From Geothrix sp. (GTDB taxonomy: Bacteria; Acidobacteriota; Holophagae; Holophagales; Holophagaceae): a stretch of DNA of 64,000 bases. The notes below the pieces were generated by a model. It saw nothing but the letters and a program-made list of their open reading frames with translations. It had not been told where the DNA came from and ran no database searches. Both the position numbers and the translations under genes were made by a program. Within the stretch, counting starts at the first letter, position 1; each line of letters begins with the position of its first letter. The stretch spans positions 86,940 through 150,939 of the forward strand of contig JAUXSE010000063.1 of NCBI GenBank assembly GCA_030681515.1. Direction: 5' to 3'. Shown one piece after another: positions 35,166-46,200 of this stretch.

Positions 35166-35860
35166 ACGAATCCGATCTCTTCCATCAGGAGCCCCTCTGG
35201 GATGAGGAGGGCGACCTGGCCGGCGCGCTCGAGGCCCTGCTTACCGCCGCGGGCGAAGTGCTGGATCTGGCGCGGCTCCGCGAACTGACGGGCCTGGGCG
35301 ATGGCGCCCTCCAGCAGGGCATCGAGAAGCTGCAGGAGCGGTTGCAAGGATCCTGCGGCCTCCGCCTGCTGGAAGTGGGCGGCGGTTGGCGCATGGCCAC
35401 GAGCCCCGTCTACAAGGAGATGATCTCGCGCCTGGTGACCACCACCCGCAGCGGCAAGCTCACCCCCGCGCAGATCGAGGCGCTGGCCATCATCGCCTAC
35501 CGCCAGCCCGTCACCATCACTGAACTGAACGCCGTCCGGGGCGTCACCAGCAGCGCCAACCAGGTGAGGAGCCTCCTGGAACGGCAGCTCATCACGCCCG
35601 CGGGCCGCAAACCCGTGGTGGGCCGGCCCATGACCTACGCCACCACCCAGGCCTTCCTGCTGCACTTCGGCCTGAAGAGCCTGCACGACCTTCCCCGGCT
35701 CGCGGATTTCGGCGAAGGCCGCCTGGAGGCCGAGGCCTTGGCGGCCCTGGAGCCACCGCTGCCCGAGGACGGCCTGTTCGGGGGCATCGCGATGATCACC
35801 GGTCAAGAACCGGCCACCGATCCGGAACTGGCGGCATCCAGCGAGCGCCCTGAACCATGA
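35162..35860 (+). CDS. scpB: Segregation and condensation protein B
   Basis: A 232-residue winged-helix protein that joins ScpA and SMC in the condensin complex. Typical sequences are EALLTAAGEVLDLARL, KLTPAQIEALAIIAYRQPVT, TRSGKL and LLERQLITPAGRKPVVGRP. GTG 35162 overlaps the psd stop, and the next gene overlaps its end by four bases. No scpA is visible in the window. Confidence 0.93.
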   Translation: MNESDLFHQEPLWDEEGDLAGALEALLTAAGEVLDLARLRELTGLGDGALQQGIEKLQERLQGSCGLRLLEVGGGWRMATSPVYKEMISRLVTTTRSGKLTPAQIEALAIIAYRQPVTITELNAVRGVTSSANQVRSLLERQLITPAGRKPVVGRPMTYATTQAFLLHFGLKSLHDLPRLADFGEGRLEAEALAALEPPLPEDGLFGGIAMITGQEPATDPELAASSERPEP

Positions 35861-36105
35861 GCCAGCCCACCCTCAGCCTCGAAGAACAGCCCGCGCCGCC
35901 CAGGGCGGAAAGCCCCACGGGCCTCTTCCTTCAGCCCTGGCAGAAGGGCCTCCTGCTGATCGCGGTCCTGGGGATCCTCTACCTGCGCATCTGGCGGCGG
36001 AAGCAGGCCCGGATCCAGGTCTGCAGCCACTGCGGCAAGAAGAATCCCCCGCACCAGAGCAACTGCCAGAAGTGCGCGGCACCGCTGATGGGGGTGGAGA
36101 GGTAG
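35857..36105 (+). CDS. Small membrane protein with a C-terminal zinc ribbon
   Basis: An 82-residue protein with a disordered start, one membrane helix (GLLLIAVLGILYLRIW), a basic stretch and a four-Cys zinc ribbon, CSHCGKKNPPHQSNCQKC. It overlaps scpB by four bases, so it is translated with it. Function unknown; the ribbon should face the cytoplasm by the positive-inside rule. Its stop codon lies at the start of a heptamer array. Confidence 0.75.
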   Translation: MSQPTLSLEEQPAPPRAESPTGLFLQPWQKGLLLIAVLGILYLRIWRRKQARIQVCSHCGKKNPPHQSNCQKCAAPLMGVER

Positions 36106-36197
36106 CTCTCAGCTCTCAGCTCTCAGCTCTCAGCTCTCAGCTCTCAGCTCTCAGCTCTCAGCTCTCAGCTCTCAGCTCTCAGCTCTCAGCTCTCAGC
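36104..36197. repeat. Heptamer tandem repeat AGCTCTC
   Basis: About 13 perfect copies of AGCTCTC run directly from the stop codon of the zinc-ribbon gene. They are followed by a degenerate tail to about 36236 with GATAGC(C/T)-type units. The period of seven and perfect identity suggest recent slippage, so the length is likely to vary between strains. Confidence 0.97.
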
Positions 36198-36236
36198 GGT
36201 CAGTTTTACTGATAGCTGACAGCCGATAGCCGATAG

Positions 36237-36467
36237 CTAGAATTCGATCTCGATGGATTCTTCCGCGAGGTCGTTTTCTTCGCCCAGCACTTCACAGGCG
36301 GCCCCGTACATCTGGAGCACGGCGGTCTTGCGGTTGCTCAGGCTGGTGAGCAGATCCTTCACGCGCTGCACTTCGGAGGCGATGGTGTTGTTGATCTGCG
36401 ATACCTCGGAGCGGCAGCGCTCGCGGGTGGTCTCGTAGAAGGCTTTCTGGTCCTGGCTCAGATCCAT
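36237..36467 (-). CDS. Small coiled-coil protein of unknown function
   Basis: A 76-residue, almost wholly helical protein (KAFYETTRERCRSEVSQINN, then LTSLSNRKTAVLQMYGAACEVL) with an acidic C-terminal tail, EENDLAEESIEIEF. Codon bias is strong and GGGAG precedes the ATG at a good distance, so it is likely to be real. It is the gene after the kinase on the same strand. No family recognised. Confidence 0.6.
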   Translation of the reverse strand: MDLSQDQKAFYETTRERCRSEVSQINNTIASEVQRVKDLLTSLSNRKTAVLQMYGAACEVLGEENDLAEESIEIEF

Positions 36468-36522
36468 GGGGTGCTCCCGGGGGGATGGAATAACAGGGTA
36501 GGAAAGTCGAGTTTATCCTGGT

Positions 36523-38532
36523 TCAGGACCAACCGGCCACGGCCAGCATGATGACCAGTATCACAGCCAGCGTCAGGATCACCGGCAGCAGCCAGCGGGG
36601 GCGCGGAGGAGCTAGGATATCGGGCACCGGCGCCAGCGGGGAGTCCACGGCCATCTCCACCCGGGACAGGGGGCTCCGATGGACGGCCGTGGTGCCGGTC
36701 AGGTCCCCGATGAGCCGATGGGTTCCGCTGGTGAGGCTGGCCGGGATCGGGAAGCGGGCGGAGACCAGGGATTCCAGCTGGTCCCGGGAGCCGTTGAGCA
36801 GGGTGTTCATGTACTCGGCCACGTCGTGCTCGGTGATGGGGCTTCCCTGCCGCTGAAGGTAGTCGCGCAGATCCCGTTCCATGAACCGGGCCGAAGGGTA
36901 GCGGTGATCCACGCCCTTTTGCAGGGCCCGGTTCACGATGGCCAGCATTTCCCGCGACACGCTTGGATTCAGGCTCGTCAGATCGGAGATGCGGCCCAGG
37001 CGCACCTTCTCCAGCACGCCCAGTTCCGAATCGGCCTGGAAACAGCGCTCGCCGGTGAGCAGTTCAAAAAGCACGAGGCCCAGCGAGTACAGATCGGAAC
37101 GGTTGTCCAGGGGCTGTCCGGTGGCCTGCTCCGGGCTCATGTAGAGCAGCTTCCCCTTCAGCGCCCCGGCCACGGTGTGGCTGGCCTTGCTGGCGGCCTT
37201 GGCGATGCCGAAGTCCACGAGCTTCACCGCGCCCTCGGTGGAGAGGATCACGTTCTGGGGGCTGATGTCCCGATGGACCAGCTTCAGCTCCCGGTCGTCA
37301 AAGCCCCGTTTGCGATGAGCGTAGTCGAGCGCCGCGGCCACCTTCATCACCACGAAGGCCGCCACCTGCTCCGGGAAGGGCATGCCGTGCTCCCGCACCT
37401 TCCGGAGCAGGGTGCGGAGATCGCGGCCATTCACGTACTCCATGGCGATGTAGTACGAGCTGCCGGCCTTCCCGAGATCGAAGATCTGCACGATGTTCGG
37501 ATGGGTCAGTTGGGCCGCCAGCTTGGCCTCGTCAATGAACATCGTGACGAAGTCCTCGTTGTCGCTGAAGTGCGGAAGGATGCGCTTGATCGCCACGATC
37601 TTCTGGAAGCCCTGCACGCCCCGCTGCTGGGCCTTGAAGAGCTCCGCCATGCCGCCCACGGCGATCTTCTCCAGCAGGAAGTAGTTCCCGTACTCCTCGA
37701 TGGCCTCCGGAGCACCGGCCACGGACCGCGGCGCCGGGGCCAGGTTCCAGGGAGACACCGGTGGTCCCGCGGGTGCCTTCCCGGCCGCCCACTCGAAGGG
37801 GTCGCTCACACCCGAGATGCCGCTCAAGGTGAAGTCGGATGGACCCAAGGGTTCGGCCAACGGAGAGGGCGCGGAATTCTGCGCTGCCCCGGATGGAAGG
37901 AACGACCGGGTTGGAATCAGGTCCGTGGCCAGTTTCACCGAAGGCACCGGCATTTTCCCCCGCTCGGGAACCGACACAGGCAGGGCTTCCACTTCCTCCA
38001 GCACCTGACCGAAGATGTCCACGGCGCTGAAGGGTGCCTGGGGCGCTGGGGGGTCGGCTGGCATCCCGTCTCCGGCAAACATCGCGAAGGGATCCGCTGG
38101 CGGCGAAACGGGATGATCCAGATCCTCCAGAAGGTCCCCGAAGATATCGTCCGCGCTGAACTTGGCGCCTGCGGGCCGGTAGTGGCGGAGGGCGGCGGCC
38201 ATGGCCCCGTCCGGCTGGGCGCGGTCCAGGAACGCCTGGACGTCCACCTGCAGGGCCCGTTCTCCCCGATCGGGTGGCGGCCCTTCAGACAGCGCCAGCA
38301 CCGGGAGGCCGGGTTTCCGCGCCTGCAGTTCGCGGGCCAGGGCGTAGCCCGCCTCTTCCGGCGTGGCTGAATCAAGCAACACCAGGTTCGGCAGGAGCCC
38401 CGAGTCCAGAAAAGCCTCCGCGCCGGAAACCGGAATCCACCGGATCGCCCAGCCATCGTCCTCCAGGCAAGACACCAGACCGGGAGTCCGCAGGGACTCG
38501 CCGTCCACGATCAGAAGCAGGGGGCGGGGCAT
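36523..38532 (-). CDS. Serine/threonine protein kinase with N-terminal receiver-like domain and C-terminal anchor
   Basis: About 669 residues. Residues 1-120 resemble a CheY-like receiver (LLLIVDGESLRTPG, LVLLDSATPEEAG). A linker of low complexity has two DIFG motifs. The kinase domain has GGMAELFKA, VAIKR, VHRDISPQN and VDFGIA. A hydrophobic helix closes the protein (LLPVILTLAVILVIMLAVAG), leaving the kinase in the cytoplasm. ATG 38532 has GGAG four bases upstream. It is divergent from rpsU. The DIS in place of DLK after HRD is common in this kinase subgroup. Confidence 0.9.
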   Translation of the reverse strand: MPRPLLLIVDGESLRTPGLVSCLEDDGWAIRWIPVSGAEAFLDSGLLPNLVLLDSATPEEAGYALARELQARKPGLPVLALSEGPPPDRGERALQVDVQAFLDRAQPDGAMAAALRHYRPAGAKFSADDIFGDLLEDLDHPVSPPADPFAMFAGDGMPADPPAPQAPFSAVDIFGQVLEEVEALPVSVPERGKMPVPSVKLATDLIPTRSFLPSGAAQNSAPSPLAEPLGPSDFTLSGISGVSDPFEWAAGKAPAGPPVSPWNLAPAPRSVAGAPEAIEEYGNYFLLEKIAVGGMAELFKAQQRGVQGFQKIVAIKRILPHFSDNEDFVTMFIDEAKLAAQLTHPNIVQIFDLGKAGSSYYIAMEYVNGRDLRTLLRKVREHGMPFPEQVAAFVVMKVAAALDYAHRKRGFDDRELKLVHRDISPQNVILSTEGAVKLVDFGIAKAASKASHTVAGALKGKLLYMSPEQATGQPLDNRSDLYSLGLVLFELLTGERCFQADSELGVLEKVRLGRISDLTSLNPSVSREMLAIVNRALQKGVDHRYPSARFMERDLRDYLQRQGSPITEHDVAEYMNTLLNGSRDQLESLVSARFPIPASLTSGTHRLIGDLTGTTAVHRSPLSRVEMAVDSPLAPVPDILAPPRPRWLLPVILTLAVILVIMLAVAGWS

Positions 38533-38672
38533 GAGGCTCCGGGCATAAGGGAGCATCCAGGGTAGCGGGAGGCCTTCGACCTCGCCATAACCCGGAATCC
38601 AGGATAGACTTCTCGTTCGGTCCGGTGCCCTGGCAGGCCCGGCCCAATCCACGGGAAAGGAGGTGCATCCAC

Positions 38673-38879
38673 ATGCCTTTGGTCAAGGTCAAAGAAGACG
38701 AAACCTTCGAGTTCGCCCTTCGCCGCTTCAAGCGGAAGTGCGAAAAGTCCGGCATCCTCAGCGAGCTGAAGAAGCGCCAGCACTACGAGAAGCCCAGCGC
38801 CAAGCGCAAGCGCAAGATGCTCGCCGCCCGCAAGAAGACCCTGAAGCGCCTCTCCCAAGAGCGTCGCATGATCGGTTGA
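38673..38879 (+). CDS. rpsU: 30S ribosomal protein S21
   Basis: A 68-residue basic protein, with the family start [20 protein letters not shown] and a Lys/Arg-rich tail. A near-complete anti-SD match, AAGGAGGTG at 38657-38665, precedes ATG 38673 by seven bases, as expected for a highly translated gene. Upstream in-frame codons are not coding. The last 49 bases of the gene are copied downstream. Confidence 0.97.
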   Translation: MPLVKVKEDETFEFALRRFKRKCEKSGILSELKKRQHYEKPSAKRKRKMLAARKKTLKRLSQERRMIG

Positions 38880-38984
38880 TTCAGCATCCATGCTGAAAGC
38901 GTGAGGTCTCGCGTATGAGCGAAGCGAATACCGAGAAGAAGACCCTGAAGCGCCTCTCCCAAGAGCGTCGCATGATCGGTTGAT
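38832..38984 (+). repeat. Duplicated rpsU 3' end
   Basis: Bases 38832-38880 (last 48 of rpsU including TGA, plus one) recur exactly at 38936-38984, with a 55-base spacer. The spacer holds a small stem (CGTGAG/CTCGCG near 38900) and an inverted TCAGCAT/ATGCTGA pair at its start. The copy has no start codon in frame with a ribosome site, so it is not a gene. Confidence 0.9.
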
Positions 38985-39010
38985 CCTGCTCGATGCTTCG
39001 CATCGAGTGA

Positions 39011-39036
39011 AAAAGGCCCGCGCGAGCGGGCCTTTT
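39011..39036 (+). terminator. Intrinsic terminator of rpsU
   Basis: Perfect stem AAAAGGCCCGC/GCGGGCCTTTT with a GCGA loop, ending in a T-run; the flanking A-run makes it usable in both directions. A second hairpin (CTCGATGC/GCATCGAG, 38989-39007) lies just before it. Confidence 0.88.
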
Positions 39037-39042
39037 GATTTA

Positions 39043-39100
39043 CTGAAGCCTGAAGCCTGAAGCCTGAAGCCTGAAGCCTGAAGCCTGAAGCCTGAAGCCT
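39043..39100. repeat. Heptamer tandem repeat CTGAAGC
   Basis: About eight perfect copies of CTGAAGC between the rpsU terminator and the mutS2 start, followed by a decayed tail of GAAGACTGA-like units to 39126. Period seven, like the AGCTCTC array 3 kb away, but a different unit. Confidence 0.95.
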
Positions 39101-39127
39101 AGAAGACTGAGGACTGAAGACCGACCC

Positions 39128-41548
39128 ATGAACCCCGAACTCGAAGCCCTGGAATTCCCCGAAGCGGTCCGGCTGATCCAGTCCGGCGCACGCACGCGTC
39201 TGGGTCAGGCAGCCGTGGGTGCCATGCATCCCTGGGACGGGCTCGCGGGACCGCGGCGCCTGCATCAGATGGAACTCCAGGAGGCCTGGGCGGCCTCGCC
39301 GGACCGGTTTCCCGTACTCCCCATGGACGAGGCCCTGGAGGAGCTGCTGAATCCGGCGGGCTGGCTGCTCCCGGAACACTGGCGCCAGTTGCGGGATGGG
39401 CTGCGGGCCCTGTCCCGTCTCCTGGGCGGCCTGTCGGCCCTGGTCTGGCCCGAGGCTCACCGGGCTCCGGCGGGAACGCACCTCGGCCTGGACCGGCTTC
39501 AGGTGACCGCGACCCTGCTGCCGGACCCAGCCCCCTTGGCGGAGCGTCTGGCAAAGAGCTTCACGGCCGACGGCAAGCTGGATCCCCTGCGCATCCCGGC
39601 GCTGGCCAGCCTGCATCGCCAGCGCCAGGACGCCTTCCAGGCCGTGCAGGTCAGGCTCCAGAAGCTGCTGCGCGCCACCCCGGACGCCTTCAACGAGGCC
39701 ATGGTCGTCGAGCGCAATGGCCGCGCCTGCCTGCCCGTGCGCCAGGAGCGCCGCGGATCGGTGCCCGGCCTGGTGCTGGACCGCAGCGGCAGCGGCGCCA
39801 CGGTGTTCATCGAGCCCATGGAGGCCGTGCCCCTCAACAATGCCTTCGTCGAGGCCGACAGCGACTACGCCCAGGCCGTCCAGGCCTTCCTGCGGGACCT
39901 GCTGGCGGATCTGCGGGCCCGCCGGGAGGACTTCCTCCGCTGGCGCGACCTTCAGGCCCAGGCCGATCGGGGGCTCGCGCTGCTGCGCTGGACGGCCCTG
40001 TGCGATGGCTGTCTCCCTGAGGTCGCCTCCGATCCGAAACAGGGCCGCCTCTGCCTGCTGGAGGCCCGGCACCCGCTGCTGCTGCCCGCCGTGCGGGAGG
40101 CCATGGGCCTGGAGCCCCTGCCCCACGCCGTGGTGCCCCTCAACCTGGTGATGGAGGCCGGAAGACCGGGCCTGATCATTTCCGGCTCCAACACCGGCGG
40201 GAAAACGGTGGTCCTCAAGACCGTGGGCCTGCTATCGGCCCTGGCCGCCTGCGGCTGTGCCGTGCCCGCCCGGGAGGGCTCCAGCCTCCCCGCCCTGCCC
40301 AGCCTCCACGCGGATATCGGGGATCACCAGACCATCACGGGAAGCCTCTCGACCTTCAGCAGCCATATTCTGCATTTGAAGGAGATCCTGGAAAGCGTTC
40401 AGGACGGCGGCCTGGTGCTTCTGGACGAGCTGGGCACGGGCACCGATCCCAAGGAAGGCGCGGCCCTGGGCATCGCCCTGCTCCAGACCCTGTCGCGCCG
40501 CCAATGCTGGATCCTCTGCTCCACCCACCTGGGGGAGATCAGCCAGTGGGCCCTGCGCCACACGCGCTTCCAGAACGCCTCGGTCCAGTTCGACGAGGCG
40601 CGCCTGGCCCCCACCTACCGCCTGCTGGTGGGCCAGCCGGGCCAGAGCCGCGCCCTCACCATCGCCGCCCGGCTGGGCCTGCCCCGCCAGGTGTTGGAGC
40701 ACGCCGACAGGGTGCTGGGCCAGCGGGAACAGGACTGGCGGGACTTCCTCCGGGAACTGGAGGCGGAGCGCACGCGGCTGCTGGAGGAATCCGAGATGCT
40801 GCGACAGCAGCAGGCCGCCGCCGAAAAGGATCGTCAGATCCTCAGCCAACGGGAGGAGAAGCTGCGCCTGGAACGCGAGGCGTTCCAGGCGGAATCAAAA
40901 GCAAAAGTGGCGCGGGTGCTGGAGTTCCTGGACCACGAGGGCAAGCGGCTGGTGAAGGAGCTGAAGGATCGCCAGAAGGCCGCCACGGTGAACGCGGATC
41001 GCCTGGGCACCGAGGCCCATGAACGGGTGAAGCAGCTCACTCGCCTCGCCGAGGCGGAACTGGCGCCCGCCCGGGGCCAGATCAAGGCGCCCCCGCCGCT
41101 GGAAGTCCGTGAAGGCGGCTTCGCCCGCCACCGGGGCCTGGGCGTCGAAGGCCGGGTCGTCGCGCTCCGGGGCGACCGGGCCACCCTGGAAACGCCCCAG
41201 GGCCGGTGCCTGGAATGCCGGTGGGGCGAGCTGGAATCCATCGGGGCCCGGGAGGCCGCGCCGAAGGCCACGGGCAGGGTCCGGGTGCGCGCCGAGGCGC
41301 GGGACATCGAATCCGAGATCAACCTCATCGGCCGAGCCAGCGACGATGTGGACAGTGAGGTCTACCGCTTCGTGGAGGAGGCCCTGGCCGCCGGGCTCCG
41401 GTTCATCCGCATCGTCCATGGCCATGGGACCGGAAGGTTGAAGGCTGCCGTAAGGGAGGCCCTGCGCGGCCACCCCGGCATCGCCCGCGTCGAGGACGCC
41501 CCCCAGGCCCAGGGGGGCGCGGGGGCCACGGTGGTGATTCTGAGGTAG
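39128..41548 (+). CDS. mutS2: Endonuclease MutS2
   Basis: An 806-residue MutS-like ATPase without mismatch-recognition domains. It resolves or suppresses recombination intermediates, and in some bacteria rescues collided ribosomes. Walker A reads SGSNTGGKT, followed by VVLKTVGLL; Walker B is [18 protein letters not shown] long coiled coil (about residues 530-640) precedes a C-terminal Smr nuclease domain with HGHGTGRL. The start ATG 39128 follows the heptamer array with no strong ribosome site. Length is normal. Confidence 0.93.
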   Translation: MNPELEALEFPEAVRLIQSGARTRLGQAAVGAMHPWDGLAGPRRLHQMELQEAWAASPDRFPVLPMDEALEELLNPAGWLLPEHWRQLRDGLRALSRLLGGLSALVWPEAHRAPAGTHLGLDRLQVTATLLPDPAPLAERLAKSFTADGKLDPLRIPALASLHRQRQDAFQAVQVRLQKLLRATPDAFNEAMVVERNGRACLPVRQERRGSVPGLVLDRSGSGATVFIEPMEAVPLNNAFVEADSDYAQAVQAFLRDLLADLRARREDFLRWRDLQAQADRGLALLRWTALCDGCLPEVASDPKQGRLCLLEARHPLLLPAVREAMGLEPLPHAVVPLNLVMEAGRPGLIISGSNTGGKTVVLKTVGLLSALAACGCAVPAREGSSLPALPSLHADIGDHQTITGSLSTFSSHILHLKEILESVQDGGLVLLDELGTGTDPKEGAALGIALLQTLSRRQCWILCSTHLGEISQWALRHTRFQNASVQFDEARLAPTYRLLVGQPGQSRALTIAARLGLPRQVLEHADRVLGQREQDWRDFLRELEAERTRLLEESEMLRQQQAAAEKDRQILSQREEKLRLEREAFQAESKAKVARVLEFLDHEGKRLVKELKDRQKAATVNADRLGTEAHERVKQLTRLAEAELAPARGQIKAPPPLEVREGGFARHRGLGVEGRVVALRGDRATLETPQGRCLECRWGELESIGAREAAPKATGRVRVRAEARDIESEINLIGRASDDVDSEVYRFVEEALAAGLRFIRIVHGHGTGRLKAAVREALRGHPGIARVEDAPQAQGGAGATVVILR

Positions 41549-41612
41549 GGCCGGAATTCAACTCCCCGGTCCCGGAGCCCGATGCAGCGGCACACCTCCT
41601 CAGGGGCGGCCC

Positions 41613-43157
41613 ATGGACTTCTGGAACAACCTCAATATCCGCAAGAAGCTGCTGTATTCGATCCTGGCCCTCGCGGTCGCGCTCGGCCTGGCTTCCACGG
41701 CCTTCTCCCTCTGGCGGCTCAATTCCGCGCTCAACGATGGCCTGAGGCTCAAGGCTGAAAGCCTCGCGGCCCTGGTCTCGGACGGCATCCAGTCCGGGGT
41801 GCAGTTCGACGACATGGGCCTCGTCGAGCGCGGTCTCGATGGCATGAAGGACGACGCGGACATCACCCAGGCCGCCCTCATCTCCCAGGATCCCGCCACC
41901 CGGGCCACCCGGGTCGCTACCAAATCCAAGGCCAAGGCCTCCCAGATGGACCTGACCCCCTTCGGCGACGCCTTTCTGAAGGAAGTCAGCCATAGCGAGA
42001 AGGCTCCATCCCTCGAATCAAACGGCTACCTCGTGGTCGGCGCCCTGATCCACGTTGAGGGCGCACCGGTCAAGTCCTACGTGATGTTGGTGATCAACCG
42101 GGACCGCCTCCGCAAGGACCAGGCGGCCGCCCTCCTCGGCATGGCCGTGCTGGGCCTCCTGATGCTGGGCGCGGGCATGGGCGCGGCCTTCTTCCTGGGC
42201 AACACCATCGTCACGCCCCTGGAAAACATCCAGAAGCGCATGCGGGACATCTCCGAGGGCGAGGGCGACCTCACGGCCCGTCTCGAGGTCCACGGCACCG
42301 ACGAGATCGCGGCCCTGGCCGGCCACTTCAACAAGTTCGTGGAAAACATCCATCAGATCGTCCAGCAGGTGATGGCCATCTCCACCAACATCGCCTCGGG
42401 CTCGCTGCAGATGTCGGCGGGCATGTCCGAGATGCACAGCACCGCCCAGAGCATCGCCCAGGCGGCCGAGAGCCAGAAATCCAGCGTCTCCACCACCACC
42501 AGCAGCGTCCAGGGCATCGCCGGGGCCTCCCAGGTGGTCAACTCCAATGTGGCCGATGCCCTCCAGGTCTTCGAGCAGGCCCAGCATGCGGCGGGCAAGG
42601 GGGGCACCGCCGTCGGCGGTGCCATCTCGGGCATGCAGGCCATCAATCAGAATTCCAAACAGATCGGCAACATCCTCACGGTGATCACCGAGATCGCCAA
42701 TCAGACGAACCTGCTTTCGCTCAACGCTGCGATCGAGGCCGCCAAGGCCGGCGAGCACGGCAAGGGTTTCGCGGTGGTCGCCGAGGAGGTCCGCAAGCTG
42801 GCCGATCGCAGCGCCACCGCCGCGAAGGAGATCACGGCCCTGATCCAGACCTCCAACCGCGCCATCGCCGATGGAACGAAGATGGTGAACACCGCCGGGG
42901 ATGCGCTCACCAGCATCCAGAGCGCCATTACGGATTCCGCTGGGCGCATGAAGACCATCGGAGGCCAGAGCGAGGCCCAGAGCCACGACAGCCAGTCCGT
43001 GGTGGCCGCCATGGGCAACCTCACGGCCATCGCCGAGCAGAATGCCGCCGCCATGGAGGAGATGGCCGCCACCATCAAGGAATCCACCCGCACCGTGGAC
43101 GAGCTCAGCCACCTGGCCGAACAGCTCAACGCCATCGTGGCAAGGTTCCGGATCTGA
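41613..43157 (+). CDS. Methyl-accepting chemotaxis protein
   Basis: A 514-residue transmembrane receptor. TM1 is near residues 10-30, a periplasmic sensor segment of about 125 residues follows, TM2 is near 170-192, then HAMP, and a long signalling coiled coil. The hairpin tip ([21 protein letters not shown]) binds CheA/CheW. The ligand is unknown. It is monocistronic, with a strong terminator directly after it. Confidence 0.93.
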   Translation: MDFWNNLNIRKKLLYSILALAVALGLASTAFSLWRLNSALNDGLRLKAESLAALVSDGIQSGVQFDDMGLVERGLDGMKDDADITQAALISQDPATRATRVATKSKAKASQMDLTPFGDAFLKEVSHSEKAPSLESNGYLVVGALIHVEGAPVKSYVMLVINRDRLRKDQAAALLGMAVLGLLMLGAGMGAAFFLGNTIVTPLENIQKRMRDISEGEGDLTARLEVHGTDEIAALAGHFNKFVENIHQIVQQVMAISTNIASGSLQMSAGMSEMHSTAQSIAQAAESQKSSVSTTTSSVQGIAGASQVVNSNVADALQVFEQAQHAAGKGGTAVGGAISGMQAINQNSKQIGNILTVITEIANQTNLLSLNAAIEAAKAGEHGKGFAVVAEEVRKLADRSATAAKEITALIQTSNRAIADGTKMVNTAGDALTSIQSAITDSAGRMKTIGGQSEAQSHDSQSVVAAMGNLTAIAEQNAAAMEEMAATIKESTRTVDELSHLAEQLNAIVARFRI

Positions 43158-43171
43158 TCCCAGGCCACCCG

Positions 43172-43207
43172 AAAGGAAAGGCCCCGCGTTCGCGGGGCCT
43201 TTCCTTT
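43172..43207. terminator. Bidirectional terminator between receptor genes
   Basis: AAAGGAAAGGCCCCGCG (from 43172) is a perfect inverted match to CGCGGGGCCTTTCCTTT (to 43207) with a two-base centre. A-rich and T-rich outer ends allow use from both the chemotaxis gene and the convergent TonB-receptor gene. Confidence 0.9.
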
Positions 43208-43220
43208 GGAAGCGCGGGGA

Positions 43221-46200
43221 TCAGAACTTGGCGCGGACGCCGAGCTGGACCTCGCGGGTGTTGCGGTCCGGCAGGTTGATGAAGCCGAAGTCGGGGTTCA
43301 CCACTCCAGTGGAGGAGATCAACTGGGTGAGGGTCGTACGCTGGTTGGCCCAGTTGAAGAGATTGAACACGTCCACGAAGGTTTCCACCTGGAACCGCTG
43401 GGTGGGCTTGAACGCCCGGGCCAAACGCAGGTCAAAGGTCTTGGTGATGGGCTGCCGGGAGCCATTGCGAACGGTTCCGGCGGCGTAGTCGTTGCGTCCA
43501 CCATCCCCATTGAGGTCGCGGCCATCCATGGCGCTGTAGGGAGCCCCGGAGGTGTAGCTCATGTTCACCGCGCCCGTGATGCCCCAGTAGACCGGGAAAT
43601 AGCCGGCGAAGCTGAAGCGGAAGGGCCGGTCGTTGCTGCTGTACGAGTTCGTGGCCAGGGGATCAGCGGGATTGTTGGTGTTGGAATCCGCCGTGTTGCT
43701 GGCCGTGGTGCGCTCGTTGGAGTTGTTGTCCTCGGCCTTGGACCAGGTGGCCGAGGTGCTGAAGCCCCAGCCGCTATCCCGCCGCATGGAGGCCGTCAGG
43801 ATGATGGCCTTGTAGGTGCCCTCGCCATCGTTCTTGTTGAGGAACACGTCGCCGAAGAAGGGGGAGGCGGAGTTGGAACCGATGAAATCGAGGGACCGGC
43901 CCGCCACCACCGCGCGACCGGGCCGAGTGGTGGAGAAGGAATTGTAGGGAAGGGCATAACCATCATTGTAGATGGCACCCGCCACCACGGGATCCGTGAG
44001 GGCCGGGCCGGAGCGCTGAGACAGGTTGATGTTCACGAAATACTGCAGGTTTTCGAACTTTGCATAGACCCCCTGGATACCCAGCTTGAGGCCGTTGTCG
44101 TAGGCATGCTCGATGCCGAGGGCCGAGCGCTTGGCCACGGACATGTCGTTGCGGGGATCCCAGACCTGCCCGGTCCGGCCGGAGATGCTGCCGGCGGTGG
44201 TGGCCAGCAGGGCGGGATCCAGCGGCGTCAGGGTGGTGCCGCCGTTGGTGACCCGCTGGGCGTAGGAAAGCACGCCGCCGTTGGTGAACAGGGGCTGGGT
44301 ACTGGTCCCCAGGCGGATGGCGTAGGTCGAGGTGGTCAGTCCATTGTTCATCATGGTGTTGGAGACCGTGAGGCTGGGGTTGGGGCTGGAGAACCAGCCG
44401 TAGCCACCGCGGATGAGGGTCTTGCCATCACCCTTCAGATCGTAGGTGAACCCGAAGCGGGGGTCGTACGAGGAGCTGTCACTCGCCTGATCCAGCCCCC
44501 CCAGGAGCGGATTTGGCCGGGGATTTTCGGGCTGGTCCTCGCGGGTGGCGCGCAGGCCCAGGCTCAGCAGCAGGCGCCGGTCCAGCAGCCCCTGGTACTG
44601 GCCCTGGACGTAGCCTGCCAGCAGCTTCGACTTGTAGGCGATGGTCCCGCCGAAGGCCGAGTAGGCCCCCGTGTAGGTCAGGCTGTCCGTGGTGCGCAGG
44701 CCATTCAAGTCCGCCGGGGCGGCGGTGCCCAGGGCCCAGCGGTTGGCCACGTCATAGCTGCCGAAGAAGAAGGAGCCGTTCTGGTAGCGGTAGAAGGTGT
44801 TGGCGAACTCGAAGAACTGCAGGTCCACGCCGCCCTTGACCGTCCAATCACCCTGGGTCCAGGTGAGGTTGTCAATGATCTGCCAGGTATGCTCGTCCAG
44901 GCCGTTGGGCAGGAAGTTGTTCTGTCCGGCGCTGAATCCGCTGCCGATCACGAACTCGGGCGCGGCGGTGCTGTTGGCGAAGCGGGGCCGGCGCTCGATG
45001 GCGCGCTGGATGCGGGCCTCGTTCACCAGGTTGGCGCCGAAGACGCTGTTCAGTTCGGCCACCCAGGACAGGCCGCTGTTCTTCTCCAGCCCCTGCTGGG
45101 TCTGGCCCGTGGTGGGGGCGAAGGTGCTGGTCAAGCCGGTGGTGCCGTTTTCGGCTTTCCAGTCCTGGGCGTTCACGCGGAGGGTGGCCCGGTGGTTCTC
45201 GTTGATGGACCAGTCCAGGCGCCCGAAGTAGACCGTGTTGGTGCGATCGTTGGTGTAGGTGCGGCCCCCTTCCTGGGCCAGGGTCCGGCCGTCGTTCCCC
45301 ACCACCAGCCCCCCGAAGGTGGCCATGAAGGGGGTGAAGCTGGCCAGGCTGTTGCCGCCGATGGCGCTGATGGCGAAATTGGGGGTGAAATCTTCCTTGT
45401 ACTTGTAGGTTTCCACGCCGATGAAGTAGTGCAGCTTGTCCTTGATGATCGGACCGCCCACGTTCACATTGAACTGGGTCTGGGTGAAGTTCTTGGTGAG
45501 GGCCTGATCCGTGTTGATGGTGCCGAATCTGTCGTAGGGCACCGGCGTGATGCGGGCCACCAGGGACTTGGGGCGGATCTGGAACAGGGAGGTGCCCGAG
45601 AACTCGTTGGTGCCGGTCTTGGAGACGGCGTTGATCACCGCGCCCGCCGCGTTGCCGTACTGGGCGTCGAAGGCGTTGGTGATGATCTGCAGTTCCTTGA
45701 TGGTATCGGCGCCGAAGGCGAAGGGGATGCGGGTGGAACCGCGCTGCTCGCCGAAGAAGTTGGACTGGTACGAGGCGCCATCAATGGTCAGGTTGTTCTG
45801 GATGCCCCGGGCGCCTTCCACGGACACGCGATTGTTGTCCGCATCGTAGACCGCGCCGGGGGTCAGCTGCACCAGGGCGGTGAAATCACGACCAGCTGAA
45901 AGGGGAAGCACTTCCACCAGCTTGCTGTCCACGGAGGTGACGCTGTTCACCTGGGTGGTGTCGAGGGCCGTGGAGGAGGCCACGATTTCCACCATGGCGG
46001 AGGCCTCGGCCGTGTCGAGGCTGAAGTTCGCGATGGTGTTCTGCCCCAGGGACACCTGGACATTGGCGTCCTTCAGGGTCCGCATGCCCGAGGCGGTCAC
46101 CGTGAGCTCGTAGTTGCCCACGGGCAGGAGGCCGATGTGGTACTCGCCCTGGACACCGGAAGTGGCGGTCCGGGAGAGACCCGTTTCGCGGTTGCGCAGG

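Noticed and set aside
36104..36197. Heptamer array considered as CRISPR
   Set aside because: The units are seven bases, directly joined without spacers, and no cas genes are near.
38936..38984. Second rpsU gene
   Set aside because: Only the last 16 codons are present, with no start codon or ribosome site in frame.
43206..45899. Long plus-strand frame opposite the TonB receptor
   Set aside because: It is low-complexity Gly/Val/Ala sequence, antisense to a well-supported receptor gene.
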